Of a DNA stretch of 9,801 bases, positions 1-7,453 are shown in pieces (the stretch's first letter is position 1; the number at the start of each line of letters is the position of its first letter). Below the pieces are notes generated by a model, which made no database searches, was not told the origin of the DNA, and was given only the letters and a program-made list of their open reading frames with translations. Source of the DNA: an uncultured Planctomycetaceae bacterium (lineage in GTDB: Bacteria > Planctomycetota > Planctomycetia > Planctomycetales > Planctomycetaceae); assembly GCA_903921605.1 (NCBI GenBank), contig CAIXQV010000368.1, positions 1-9,801 on the forward strand. Reading direction: 5' to 3'. Position numbers and translations under genes: made by a program.

Positions 1-72
1 CGCGTCACGACGGAACTCCTCCGTATATTTCTTATAAACCTTACCAGCGTTACCAACCGGCTTCTTCGTCAT
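1..72 (-). CDS. IS3-type transposase OrfA, N-terminal part (runs off left edge)
   Basis: Read on the minus strand from the ATG at 72-70, the frame stays open for 24 codons to the window edge and begins MTKKPVGNAGKVYKKYTEEF followed by RRDA. A short basic start followed by a YTEEFRR-type motif is how OrfA proteins of IS3/IS911-type elements begin; this small protein carries the helix-turn-helix that binds the element ends and is normally fused to OrfB by frameshifting. A good ribosome binding site (AAGGAG, 8 bases before the ATG) supports the start. Only the beginning is visible, so the subgroup and whether the element is intact cannot be judged. The family call is from recognition of the motif, not a search. 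Confidence 0.7.
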   Translation of the reverse strand, partial: MTKKPVGNAGKVYKKYTEEFRRDA

Positions 73-113
73 CGCTTGCGCTCCTTGTGGTCTCTACTCT
101 ACCACACTTTTCA
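1..113 (-). mobile_element. End of an IS3-family insertion sequence (upstream terminus)
   Basis: The transposase start lies about 40 bases from a place where the neighbouring gene's reading frame begins to make sense (about 116 onward). On the minus strand the sequence before the transposase begins TGAAAAGTGTGG, and IS3-family ends commonly start with TG, so the outer boundary is proposed between 113 and 114. The bases just outside (114-117, AGCG) would be half of a 3-4 bp target duplication. The other end of the element is outside the window, so neither the inverted repeat nor the duplication can be confirmed and the edge may be off by several bases. Confidence 0.45.
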
Positions 114-769
114 AGCGCCTACTTTCTTTGGGGAATTCCAGCTACAGCGAGACTGGTCCCAAAACACTAGTCGCGGCGGTGCTTGAGAGTCCCTCCCTTT
201 ATCTAGAACTGATTCAATCAGCTTACCGAGGTAAGAAGGATCCAACGCACGCTCCGGAGGACACTGAAACGCATCGATTCCGTTCGAGACGTGCAGGGGA
301 ATTCTTGGATCACTTGGACGTGCTACCGGGCATGAACGACGTTGGGAACATCCAAACTGCGACATTGGACACTTGGGTCCAATCTGTCCTTGAGCTTAGT
401 GAAGAAAGCGGCCATTCGGAGATCGCTGCGCACAAAATAGGGGAATTCATCGGTAGGGCAGTGTATCCGCATTTGGACCATAGCGAGATTTGGTCGCAGC
501 TGGGACCCGTTGTTGAAGCTCATGCAAACGATGATCTAACCGATGGAATCGTCAATGGCATTCTAAATTCGCGCGGAGTGACATCGCGCGATCCATTCGA
601 GGGAGGACAGATTGAGCGTGAGCTAGCGGCGAAGTTTGGAGAAAGATCCAAAACAGCCGGGCGATTCAGTACGAAACTTACGAAATGTTTTACCGCAATT
701 CAAACGCACTATGAACACTACGCTTTGCGAGAAGACGAAATCGCTGAACGTCGCCGAGTGGGAAGGTAG
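114..769 (+). pseudogene. C-terminal fragment of a large uncharacterised protein, cut by the insertion sequence
   Basis: The frame ending at the TAG at 767-769 is open back through 128 (a TTG, with no ribosome binding site) and on into the insertion sequence. This argues that the true start was lost rather than lying here. About 215 codons remain. The product is mostly helical and charged, with the blocks TLVAAVLESPSLYLELIQSA, GEFIGRAVYPHL, GILNSRGVTSRDPFEGGQIE and a C-terminal HYALREDEIAERRR. From memory these match the C-terminal end of very long hypothetical proteins found scattered through bacteria, whose closing part reads like NSRGVT-R-GGxQERELAxxY. I cannot name a function for that family. 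The fragment has no internal stops, so the loss may be recent. It is followed 13 bases on by the nucleotidyltransferase-like gene, suggesting a former operon. Protein expression is unlikely without a start signal. Confidence 0.6.
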
Positions 770-781
770 GGGACTACGGAA

Positions 782-1377
782 ATGGATTTTGAGTCCTATC
801 AAAACGCTTTGCGAGCGGAACCATTTTCCGAGTACACCGTAGAGTGCATCTTAGACGAGTTTTTCCATTCCGGAATTCCCTATGTCTTTAATGGCGATGC
901 CGCCGCACATGGGCAGTTTAGAAGAAGCCTCGCCAATGAGATAAATTCCGCGTTTGGAATTACCGAATTCACCCACACCATGTTGTGATTTGCAGTTCCG
1001 CTTATCTTGGATACTCGCCGGTACCGGAGAAACTTGGCAAACCAGTTAAAATTGACGCGTCGGACATTGACGTCGCAATCTTACTCCCGGACCTATTTGA
1101 CCGATGGTGGCTTGAGTTGGTCGACCCAAGAGTCAGTCTTGGCTCGCATCGGAGCATCGTTGCCGACGATCTCCTGAACGGATTTATCAATCCGCATTAT
1201 GTGCGTGCCGCTACTACTACTGGACAGAAATGGTGGGCGTTTTTTGGCGGATTCACTGCAGGCGGCTTCAGCAGGGTGCGTGGGCGGATCTATCGTGGTC
1301 CGGCTTTCATGCAGAACTACCACCGGTTATCGGTCATGCGTGGCAGGGAATCTCTACTAGGTCGACGCGTCTATTGA
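782..1377 (+). pseudogene. Nucleotidyltransferase-like protein, split by a frameshift
   Basis: Two overlapping frames make one protein. The first (ATG at 782, stop TGA at 986-988) gives the N-terminal 67 residues, MDFESYQNAL through EFTHTML. The second (usable from about 985 to the TGA at 1375-1377) continues with ICSSAYLGYS, then ASDIDVAILLPDLFDRWW and later RIYR and QNYH. The SSA...GYS stretch followed by SDIDVAIL has the order of the glycine/serine loop and Asp-x-Asp metal site of polymerase-beta-type nucleotidyltransferases. The N-terminal FFHSGIPYVFNGD...FRRSLA part and the LFDRWW segment fit, from memory, a family of small uncharacterised proteins of about 200 residues carrying this fold. 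The usual Gly-Ser is Ser-Ser here. Joining the parts needs a 2-base insertion or 1-base deletion around ATGTTGTG at 980-987. The gene has an AAGG-type site at 763-766 and lies 13 bases after the truncated gene, so the two were probably co-transcribed. A sequencing error is the main alternative to true decay. Confidence 0.55.
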
Positions 1378-1434
1378 AGGCAAAGTTGGCGTTAGCCGAA
1401 GCGAATGAGGTTGAGGAGGAAGACGTTTCGGTGA

Positions 1435-2006
1435 TCAGGCAAAGATTTCTTTGATCACATTGCCTTCCACATCGGTCAGTCGGAAATTTTTGCCGCCATA
1501 GTTGTATGGTCAATCGCTCATGATCCAGCCCCATTAGTGCCAGCAGCGTGGCGTGCAGATCAGACGTATGCATGCGTCCTTCGACGGGGTGCAGTCCGTA
1601 CTCATCCGTTGAGCCATAAGAGAAGCCAGCCTTCACACCTGTGCCGGCCAGCCGCATCGGGAAACCCGTGATGTTGTGATCTCGCCCGTCCACGCCCGGT
1701 GCGGTCGGCATACGCCCGAATTCGCTGCCGAACAACACAAGGGTGTCTTCGAGAAGGGTTCGTTGGTACAGGTCGACCAGCAGAGCTGCCGTTGGCTTAT
1801 CTGTCGCAGCCGCATTGTTCATCAGGCCATTGTGGAGATTGTTATGATGATCCCGGCGGGCTTGTCGAATCTCGACGAATCGAATTCCAGCTTCGCTTAG
1901 CCGACGCGCCAGCAGACACTGGCGAGCAAAGCTGCCGGCCGGACCGGGCTTCACGCCATAGGCGTCCTGTACATGCTGCGGCTCTGTGGAGATATCCAGC
2001 AGCCAA
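1435..2006 (-). pseudogene. DUF1501 protein remnant (C-terminal third, frameshifted)
   Basis: On the minus strand a frame reads LLDISTEPQHVQDAYGVKPG, then SFARQCLLARRLSEAGIRFV, DHHNNLHNGL, LEDTLVLFGSEFGRMP, GVDGRDHN, GFSYGSTDEYGLHPVEGRMH and LHATLLALMGLDHERLT. This is the C-terminal part of DUF1501, an alkaline-phosphatase/sulfatase-like family of exported proteins very abundant in planctomycetes and usually paired with DUF1549/DUF1553 cytochrome-type proteins. After HERLT an extra base near 1507 shifts the frame. Removing it restores YNYGGKNFRLTDVEGNVIKE and a stop at 1437-1435. Conserved residues are also damaged: the normal GWDHH block reads RRDHH, and a usual Trp before LAG-GVK is Arg. 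The N-terminal two thirds and the signal sequence are missing, with homology ending exactly where the palindromic repeat starts. No DUF1549/DUF1553 partner is seen. A non-functional remnant is the best reading. Confidence 0.85.
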
Positions 2007-2087
2007 GTAGGGTGTGTGAAGAGGAGCGAAACACACCATCACAACGCTTTCTATTTGGTGCGTTACGCTCCTCTTCACGCACCCTAC
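2007..2087. repeat. 81-bp palindromic intergenic repeat (REP/MITE-like)
   Basis: Left arm 2007-2037 starts GTAGGGTGTGTGAAGAGGAG. Right arm 2057-2087 ends TCACGCACCCTAC. The arms are 31 bases each and pair at 28 of 31 positions, separated by a 19-base loop (2038-2056). Transcribed from either strand it would form a long stable hairpin. The GTAGGGTGCGT...ACGCACCCTAC ends resemble, from memory, short dispersed palindromes seen in many planctomycete and cyanobacterial genomes and thought to be moved by transposases in trans. No flanking target duplication is evident. It borders the DUF1501 remnant directly. It could also act as a transcription barrier between the decayed region and the efflux locus, though no T-run follows. 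Confidence 0.8.
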
Positions 2088-2541
2088 GAGGACTCGATCC
2101 CTCGCTGACGCATCGGGTTGGGATAGACGGAGCTTATTTCGGGACTGTTCCTAAGGAAGTCGTGGGCCGACATTTTCCGGTTTGTCGGGAAGGTTGATTG
2201 GCTGCGTCTGAGTCGGTCGCGAACAAGCTCCGCTCATGCAGGTTTGGATACCAAAGTACGGCAACAACCAACGATTGAGGACGATCCAGAACACCCTTGT
2301 TCCCCTGGAAGGAGTTTCCCTGAGATTCCTGATTCGTCGTACAAGGCCTTCAGAAAATCTGTCACTGGTGGATCTGTTGCGTTTGTGATGCGCGTAAAGT
2401 TCACCAATTATCAGCAAATCAGTGGTACACGGACGTTGGTTTCGATGACAATCCTTGGTTTTCTGCCTTCAAACGCTGAGGCTGAAGGTCAGTCAGGCTG
2501 TCATTTGTTCTGCAGGATATCTCTGCAGCCAGAGGAACTGG
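2088..2541. other. Intergenic stretch without a convincing gene
   Basis: These 454 bases separate the palindromic repeat from the efflux pump gene. At 2097-2124 there is a small imperfect hairpin (ATCCC pairing with GGGAT around TCGCTGACGCATCGGG), whose core recalls a second short repeat type often seen between planctomycete genes; this is from memory only. Open frames here, including a 50-codon plus-strand one at 2236-2388 and an 88-codon minus-strand one, have no ribosome binding site or recognisable protein. The promoter for the efflux operon must lie here, but no clear -35/-10 pair could be picked out. The end of the stretch carries the pump's ribosome binding site (GAGGA at 2532-2536). 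Confidence 0.5.
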
Positions 2542-5500
2542 ATGAATCCCATTCATTTTGCCCTTCGCCGTCCGAAGACGGTGGTGGTGCTGTTGATCAC
2601 GATCGTGATGACAGGACTTAGCGTCATCCGGCCAGGTTCTGTTGATACCTGGCTGCGTGGTCGCGGTGTGGAACTGCCATTGAAACGCATGGCGGTGGAC
2701 ATCTTTCCTGCCCTGAATCTGCCTGTGATCTATGTCTGTCAGCCCTATGGCGGGATGGACCCGGCCCAGATGGAAGGTTTGCTGACCAACTATTACGAAT
2801 ACCACTTCCTGTACATCAACGGCATCCATCACGTCGAAAGCCGCAATGTGCAGGGAACGGCTCTGATGAAGCTGCAGTTTCATCCGGGCACGAATATGGC
2901 TCAGGCGATGGCCGAGACCATCAATTACGTGAATCGCTCACGTGCCATGATGCCGCCCGGAACAGTTCCTCCGTTTGTGATGCGATTTGATACCGGCAGC
3001 GTGCCCGTTGGTTATCTGGTGCTGTCCAGCGGAACCAAGACGATCTCAGAGATCCAGGACCAGGCTCTGTTCAAAGTTCGACCGATGTTCTCGTCACTGC
3101 CAGGTGTGTCCGCTCCGCCTCCGTTTGGTGGATCGGCAAGGACGATCGTGATTCGAGCGAACCCGGATCGACTGCGAGCTTACGGATTGTCGCCCGATGA
3201 TGTGATCTCGTCGCTGACGGCGGGCAATACGATTAGTCCCTCTGGCAACATTCATCTGGGAGATCGTTATCCAGCGGTGCCCACGAATGCCATGGTTCGC
3301 AACGTCGTCGAACTGGGACAGATTCCGCTCAAAACCGGTGAGCAGACTGTTTACATGCGCGACATCGGCACTATCGAAGATTCAGCCGACGTGTCGACCG
3401 GTTATGCGCTCGTTAACGGGCGGCGTGCGGTCTACATCCTCGCGACCAAACGGGCCGATGCATCAACGATGAATGTGATCAGCGAGATTCGCAACGCATT
3501 GCCGAAAATGCAGAAGGAGTTACCTGACGACATCCAGGTGGCCTTTGAATTCGATCAGTCCCCATATGTCACACGTGCAATCGGCAGCCTGGCCACGGAA
3601 GGCATTCTTGGTGCTGTCCTGACCGGCCTGATGGTGCTGCTGTTTCTTCGGGACTGGCGGAGTGCTTTGGTCGTCGTGTTGAATATTCCTCTGGCGATTC
3701 TCGCCGCGATTGTGGGGCTCTGGCTGACTGGGCAGACGATTAACCTGATGACTCTTGGAGGACTCGCCCTGGCCGTTGGAATTCTGGTCGATGAGGCGAC
3801 GGTGGAGATTGAGAATATTCACACGCAGCTCGGCCGTACCAAATCCATCGGCCATGCGGTGCTGGCCGGAAATCAGCAAACCGCCGTGCCTCGATTACTG
3901 GCGATGCTTTGTATTCTTGCCGTATTCGTTCCGACGTTCTTTATGGAGGGAGCTCCTCGCGAATTGTTCGCACCACTTTCACTCGCCGTCGGCTTTTCGA
4001 TGATCAGCTCGTACATCCTGTCCAGCATGTTTGTTCCGATCGTTTGTGTCTGGCTGTTGAAGCATCAGCACACGAATGAACAGGCTTCGGAGAAGCGAGA
4101 ATCTGCTTTCGTACGTGGCTATCGAAGTATCGTCAGGCTCAGCATTTCAACGCGATGGATCAGTGTTCCGGTTTATGTCGGGGCGTGTGGTTTGTTGCTG
4201 TGGCTGTCATCGCGACAGGTCGGTGTTGAGGTTTTCCCCAGCATTGATGCGGGTGAGTTCCGGCTGCGACTTCGAGCGGCTGACGGGACTCATATTGATG
4301 CCACAGAAGCCATTACAAAGCAGGTGCTGGATACGGTCGGAGACATTGTCGGAAAGGATAAGATTCGTCTGACGCTGGGATATGTGGGGACGGTACCAGC
4401 CTCATTCCCGATCAATGCGGTGTATCAGTTTTCGCGCGGACCGGAAGAAGCCATCCTGCGAATCGCTCTGAAGCCAGGCAGCGGTGTCAGTACAGAAGCG
4501 ATGAAGGTGCAATTGCGTGAAACACTGGCTCAGAAATTTCCTGACGTGCGGTTTTCGTTTGAGCCGGCCGACATTGTCAGCGAAGTGATGAGCTTCGGCT
4601 CGGCAACACCGATCGAGGTCGCTGTTCGAGGCGGATCCATTGCGGAGAATCGCGACTTTCTGAAACGAGTGCAGCAGTCATGGTCCGATATTCCGGCGCT
4701 GAGAGATACTCAGATTGTGCAGTCTCTGGACTATCCCACGATCGATGTGAAAATTGATCGTGAGAAGGCCGGACTATCGGGGGCCACGATGAATCAGGTC
4801 AGTCGCTCCGTGTTGGCTGCGACGTCTTCCAGTCGCTTTGTCGTGCCCAACTATTGGCCCGACCCAAAATCCGGCGTTGGGTATCAGGTGCAGGTGGAGA
4901 TTCCTCAGCCAGCCATGGCCTCACTGGATGACCTTGGAACGGTGCCTGTGCTAAATAAGCCGAACGCAAACCCTGTGCTTCTTCGAGATGTCGCCCAGAT
5001 TACTCAGGGTACGATGCCGGGGGAATTTGATCGATACAACATGAAGCGTGAGCTTTCACTGGCCGCCAACATCGTCGGAGCTGACCTCGGCAGTGTGGCG
5101 ACACAGGTGATCGCCGCTGTCGATAGAGTTCAGAAAGAAGATGATGCCGCCAAGGATGAACTCGATAAAGCGGCCGCGGCAGCCGTTGTGCCCGGACAGC
5201 CTGCTCCGGCCAAAGCCGGCCGCATCACCTATGAGTTGCGAGGCCAGATTCCTCCGCTGCGACAGATGATGAGCGGACTTGGAGTCGGATTGTTACTTGC
5301 TCTGCTGGCCATCTTTCTGATGCTGACGGCTAACTATCAGTCGTTTCGTTTGTCACTGGTCACTGTTGCCGCCGCTCCGGCTGTTGTGGCCGGCGCCGCA
5401 CTGATGTTGTGGAGCACCGGTTCGACGTTGAACATTCAGTCGTTCATTGGCGTCATCATGGGACTCGGTGTCGCGATGGCGAACGCGATTCTCGTTGTCA

Positions 5501-5811
5501 CCTTCGCGGAAGAGCGACGACGAAACGGGGAGTCCTCAAAAATGGCGGCTGAAAACGCCGTGGTCGCTCGTTTGCGGCCGATTATTATGACCAGTTGTGC
5601 GATGCTGGCCGGAATGCTGCCGATGGCACTGGGACTGGGCGAATCCGGACAGCAGACCGCTCCGCTGGGACGGGCCGTCATGGGAAGCCTGATTGCTGCA
5701 ACGATAGCGACTCTGTTTATTCTTCCTGCGGTGTTTGCATTGATTCAGGGCCGAAGCTCGATTGCTTCACCGTCGCTGCATCCGCTGGATACCGAAACCA
5801 ACGAAGCCTGA
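2542..5811 (+). CDS. RND-family efflux pump, inner-membrane permease
   Basis: This 1089-residue protein is an AcrB-type resistance-nodulation-division transporter, exchanging protons for substrate and pushing it through the adaptor and outer-membrane channel encoded downstream. The start is the ATG at 2542, preceded by GAGGA five or more bases upstream and giving the usual RND opening MNPIHFALRRPKTVVVLLI; the frame is open further up to a TTG at 2455 but without a binding site. TM1 is at about 12-29. The first porter domain follows, then the TM2-TM6 block from about 345 with LRDWRSALVVVLNIPLAI and GILVDEATVEIENI (Asp417-Glu418). A second half begins near 535, and the last helices from about 900 contain GLGVAMANAILVV, ARLRPIIMTSCAMLAGMLPM and LGRAVMGSLIAATIATLF. 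The TM4 pair is Asp-Glu rather than the Asp-Asp of AcrB, and the TM10 Lys of AcrB is replaced by Ala980. Extra segments lie near 30-50 and at 865-893 (Ala-rich). It fits the hydrophobe/multidrug-type RND pumps better than the metal-ion type, but the substrate is unknown. Confidence 0.93.
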   Translation: MNPIHFALRRPKTVVVLLITIVMTGLSVIRPGSVDTWLRGRGVELPLKRMAVDIFPALNLPVIYVCQPYGGMDPAQMEGLLTNYYEYHFLYINGIHHVESRNVQGTALMKLQFHPGTNMAQAMAETINYVNRSRAMMPPGTVPPFVMRFDTGSVPVGYLVLSSGTKTISEIQDQALFKVRPMFSSLPGVSAPPPFGGSARTIVIRANPDRLRAYGLSPDDVISSLTAGNTISPSGNIHLGDRYPAVPTNAMVRNVVELGQIPLKTGEQTVYMRDIGTIEDSADVSTGYALVNGRRAVYILATKRADASTMNVISEIRNALPKMQKELPDDIQVAFEFDQSPYVTRAIGSLATEGILGAVLTGLMVLLFLRDWRSALVVVLNIPLAILAAIVGLWLTGQTINLMTLGGLALAVGILVDEATVEIENIHTQLGRTKSIGHAVLAGNQQTAVPRLLAMLCILAVFVPTFFMEGAPRELFAPLSLAVGFSMISSYILSSMFVPIVCVWLLKHQHTNEQASEKRESAFVRGYRSIVRLSISTRWISVPVYVGACGLLLWLSSRQVGVEVFPSIDAGEFRLRLRAADGTHIDATEAITKQVLDTVGDIVGKDKIRLTLGYVGTVPASFPINAVYQFSRGPEEAILRIALKPGSGVSTEAMKVQLRETLAQKFPDVRFSFEPADIVSEVMSFGSATPIEVAVRGGSIAENRDFLKRVQQSWSDIPALRDTQIVQSLDYPTIDVKIDREKAGLSGATMNQVSRSVLAATSSSRFVVPNYWPDPKSGVGYQVQVEIPQPAMASLDDLGTVPVLNKPNANPVLLRDVAQITQGTMPGEFDRYNMKRELSLAANIVGADLGSVATQVIAAVDRVQKEDDAAKDELDKAAAAAVVPGQPAPAKAGRITYELRGQIPPLRQMMSGLGVGLLLALLAIFLMLTANYQSFRLSLVTVAAAPAVVAGAALMLWSTGSTLNIQSFIGVIMGLGVAMANAILVVTFAEERRRNGESSKMAAENAVVARLRPIIMTSCAMLAGMLPMALGLGESGQQTAPLGRAVMGSLIAATIATLFILPAVFALIQGRSSIASPSLHPLDTETNEA

Positions 5812-5825
5812 ACAAGGACTCTGTT

Positions 5826-7253
5826 ATGCATAGGTCACTCTCACTTTCAGGTTTGATGTTTGCACTTCGGCATCCGGTCGATTGCTTCATCGCATTCAAA
5901 CGAAAAGCTGTCTCGGTCGTCGCGATGCTGAGTCTGCTGCTGGCCGGTTGCACTTCAGCCAATGTTACATCGGAATCATCCTCATCCGGTGAGCAATCTG
6001 CAGCCGCGTTGCCAAAAGTGGCGACCACGAAGCCAACTAAGAAGACGATTACTCAAAAGACGATTCAGCCTGGTCAGATCGAAGCGTTCAGCACAACGCC
6101 GATTCATGCCAAAGTCGCCGGTTACGTCGATCAATTGAAAGTCGATATTGGTGACCGCGTCAAAGGTCCGGTTCGCGACTTGGAAGGAAAGCTTGTCGAG
6201 CCCGGTCAGTTGCTGGCCGTTCTTTCCGCACCGGAACTGGAAGAAGAGTTTCATCAGAAGGAAGCGATGGTCGAACAGGTTCGCGCGGAAGTGCTGCAGT
6301 CCGAATCGGCCATCAAAGTCGCGATGTCGATGCAGGAATCCGCGACTGCCGGTGTGGAAGAAACCGTTGCCGGTCAGCAGCGGGCGGATGCTCAGTTTGC
6401 ACGATGGAAGTCCGAATACGATCGCATGCAGGCACTGGCGGAAGCGAAGACGATCACGCCAAAACTTGCCGAAGAAACGGAACTGCAGTTCAAATCTGCG
6501 CAGGCCAGCCAGTCAGAGGCGAACGCAAAGCTCAAATCTGCGAAGGCTGTGGAGAACGAAGCTGCTGTTGCCGTCGAGAAAGCTCAGGCTGATTTGCAGG
6601 CAACGAAGGCTCATCTGAAAGTTGCCGAAGCCGATCGTGACCGAGTTGCCGCGTTGCGTGAGTATCTGCAGATTCGAGCTCCATTCGACGGGATCATTAC
6701 TGAGCGATCGATCGACGCCGGGCATCTCGTTCAGGCCGCTCGCGGCAGTGCCGATCAGCCGTTGTTTGTATTGATTCAGGCTGACACAGTTCGATTATTT
6801 ATTGATGTCCCCGAGGCCGAGGCATCTCTGGTTGAAACCGGCCGCCCTGCAAAGATCACTGTCTCCGCTATGGGCAATGCCGCGTTCGATGGCATCGTCG
6901 CCAGGACAGGATGGGCTCTGCAGACCGGGACACGATCTCTGAAATGTGAAATCGACGTGCCCAATCCGGACGGCAAGCTGCGTCCCGGAATGTACGCTCA
7001 GGTGGAACTCACAGTGGCTGAACGTGCCGATGCGCTGACCGTGCCAAAGTCAGCCGTTGTCGTGAAAGATGGCCAGTCATTCTGTGTGTCAGTGACCACC
7101 GATGGCAGCATCCTGCGACGTCCAGTTGAGACCGGCATACGTTCCGCGACTGATGTTGAAATCCTCTCCGGCCTTGACGGCACCGAAGATCTCCTCACCG
7201 CCAACGCCGCCGCATTCTCTGACGGCCAGAAGGTAGAAAAAGCAAGTCCCTGA
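5826..7253 (+). CDS. RND efflux periplasmic adaptor (membrane fusion protein), lipoprotein
   Basis: The product (475 aa) links the pump to the outer-membrane channel. The ATG at 5826 is chosen because AAGGA sits 7 bases before it, 14 bases after the pump's stop; the same frame is open further back but only inside the pump gene. A basic stretch and hydrophobic segment end in LLLAGC, a lipobox with Cys42, so the protein should be lipid-anchored. The long (41-residue) signal is unusual, and MFALRHPVDC (Met12) is a possible alternative start. Domains: first lipoyl half with IHAKVAGYVDQLKVDIGDRV at about 93-112, a short insert (VRDLEGKLVEPGQLL), an alpha-helical hairpin at about 140-275 rich in Ala, Glu, Gln and Lys, second lipoyl half with IRAPFDGIITERSIDAGHLV at about 283-302, then beta-barrel and membrane-proximal domains (DGKLRPGMYAQVELTV, ALTVPKSAVVVKDGQ). 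The hairpin is a plausible docking element for the TolC-type partner. The tight spacing implies co-transcription with the pump. Confidence 0.92.
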   Translation: MHRSLSLSGLMFALRHPVDCFIAFKRKAVSVVAMLSLLLAGCTSANVTSESSSSGEQSAAALPKVATTKPTKKTITQKTIQPGQIEAFSTTPIHAKVAGYVDQLKVDIGDRVKGPVRDLEGKLVEPGQLLAVLSAPELEEEFHQKEAMVEQVRAEVLQSESAIKVAMSMQESATAGVEETVAGQQRADAQFARWKSEYDRMQALAEAKTITPKLAEETELQFKSAQASQSEANAKLKSAKAVENEAAVAVEKAQADLQATKAHLKVAEADRDRVAALREYLQIRAPFDGIITERSIDAGHLVQAARGSADQPLFVLIQADTVRLFIDVPEAEASLVETGRPAKITVSAMGNAAFDGIVARTGWALQTGTRSLKCEIDVPNPDGKLRPGMYAQVELTVAERADALTVPKSAVVVKDGQSFCVSVTTDGSILRRPVETGIRSATDVEILSGLDGTEDLLTANAAAFSDGQKVEKASP

Positions 7254-7453
7254 TTCTTCACTCCTCCAGTGATAACGGTTGTGGCACGGATGCGCGTTCT
7301 GACCATGCTATCGATCAAGCCGACGGATTCCTGAAAGCTGATCATGCGGAAAGGGTGCGGTCGATGCTGAAGATGCGGATGGGAACGATCTTTCGCAGGA
7401 CACGGATGTTCTGACGATGATCGGCAGAATCCGCCGAAGTCGGAGAACCACGG
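7254..7453. other. 200-bp gap between adaptor and outer-membrane factor genes
   Basis: No gene is supported here. Frames that cross it on either strand are continuations of non-coding readings over the neighbouring genes. It contains an imperfect direct repeat described separately and the ribosome binding site of the next gene (GGAG at 7442-7445). No hairpin followed by a T-run is seen after the adaptor stop, so read-through from the pump and adaptor genes into the third gene is plausible, although an internal promoter cannot be excluded. Confidence 0.4.
7285..7419 (+). repeat. Imperfect direct repeat pair in the efflux intergenic gap
   Basis: Copy one (7285-7307) is CACGGATG, then CGCG, then TTCTGACCATG. 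Copy two (7401-7419) is CACGGATG directly followed by TTCTGACGATG. Apart from the 4 extra bases and one substitution they agree. A shorter ACGGATGG occurs at 7450-7457, overlapping the start codon of the next gene. The copies are 116 bases apart. They could be operator half-sites or simply a decayed duplication; nothing in the sequence decides between these. Confidence 0.35.

Noticed and set aside
133..970. Five GAATTC sites in the first kilobase (133, 299, 443, 873, 965)
   Set aside because: This is more than expected, but they lie in coding sequence in different contexts and others occur elsewhere; without genome-wide counts it could be chance or codon bias.
1230..1454. A plus-strand frame with an acidic C-terminus (ANEVEEEDVSV)
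   Set aside because: It overlaps the catalytic part of the nucleotidyltransferase-like gene in another frame and then the end of the DUF1501 remnant on the opposite strand; no start signal.
2236..2388. A 50-codon plus-strand open frame starting MQVWIPKYGNNQ
   Set aside because: It has no ribosome binding site and no recognisable protein features, and an open frame of this length is expected by chance in a 450-bp gap.
2151..2417. An 88-codon minus-strand open frame in the gap before the pump gene
   Set aside because: Composition is unremarkable, no ribosome binding site or known motif is visible, and it spans the region where the pump's promoter should be.
2455..2541. Upstream TTG start for the pump, adding 29 residues
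   Set aside because: The added stretch (MVFCLQTLRLKV...) is unlike any RND N-terminus and lacks a ribosome binding site, whereas the ATG at 2542 has both.
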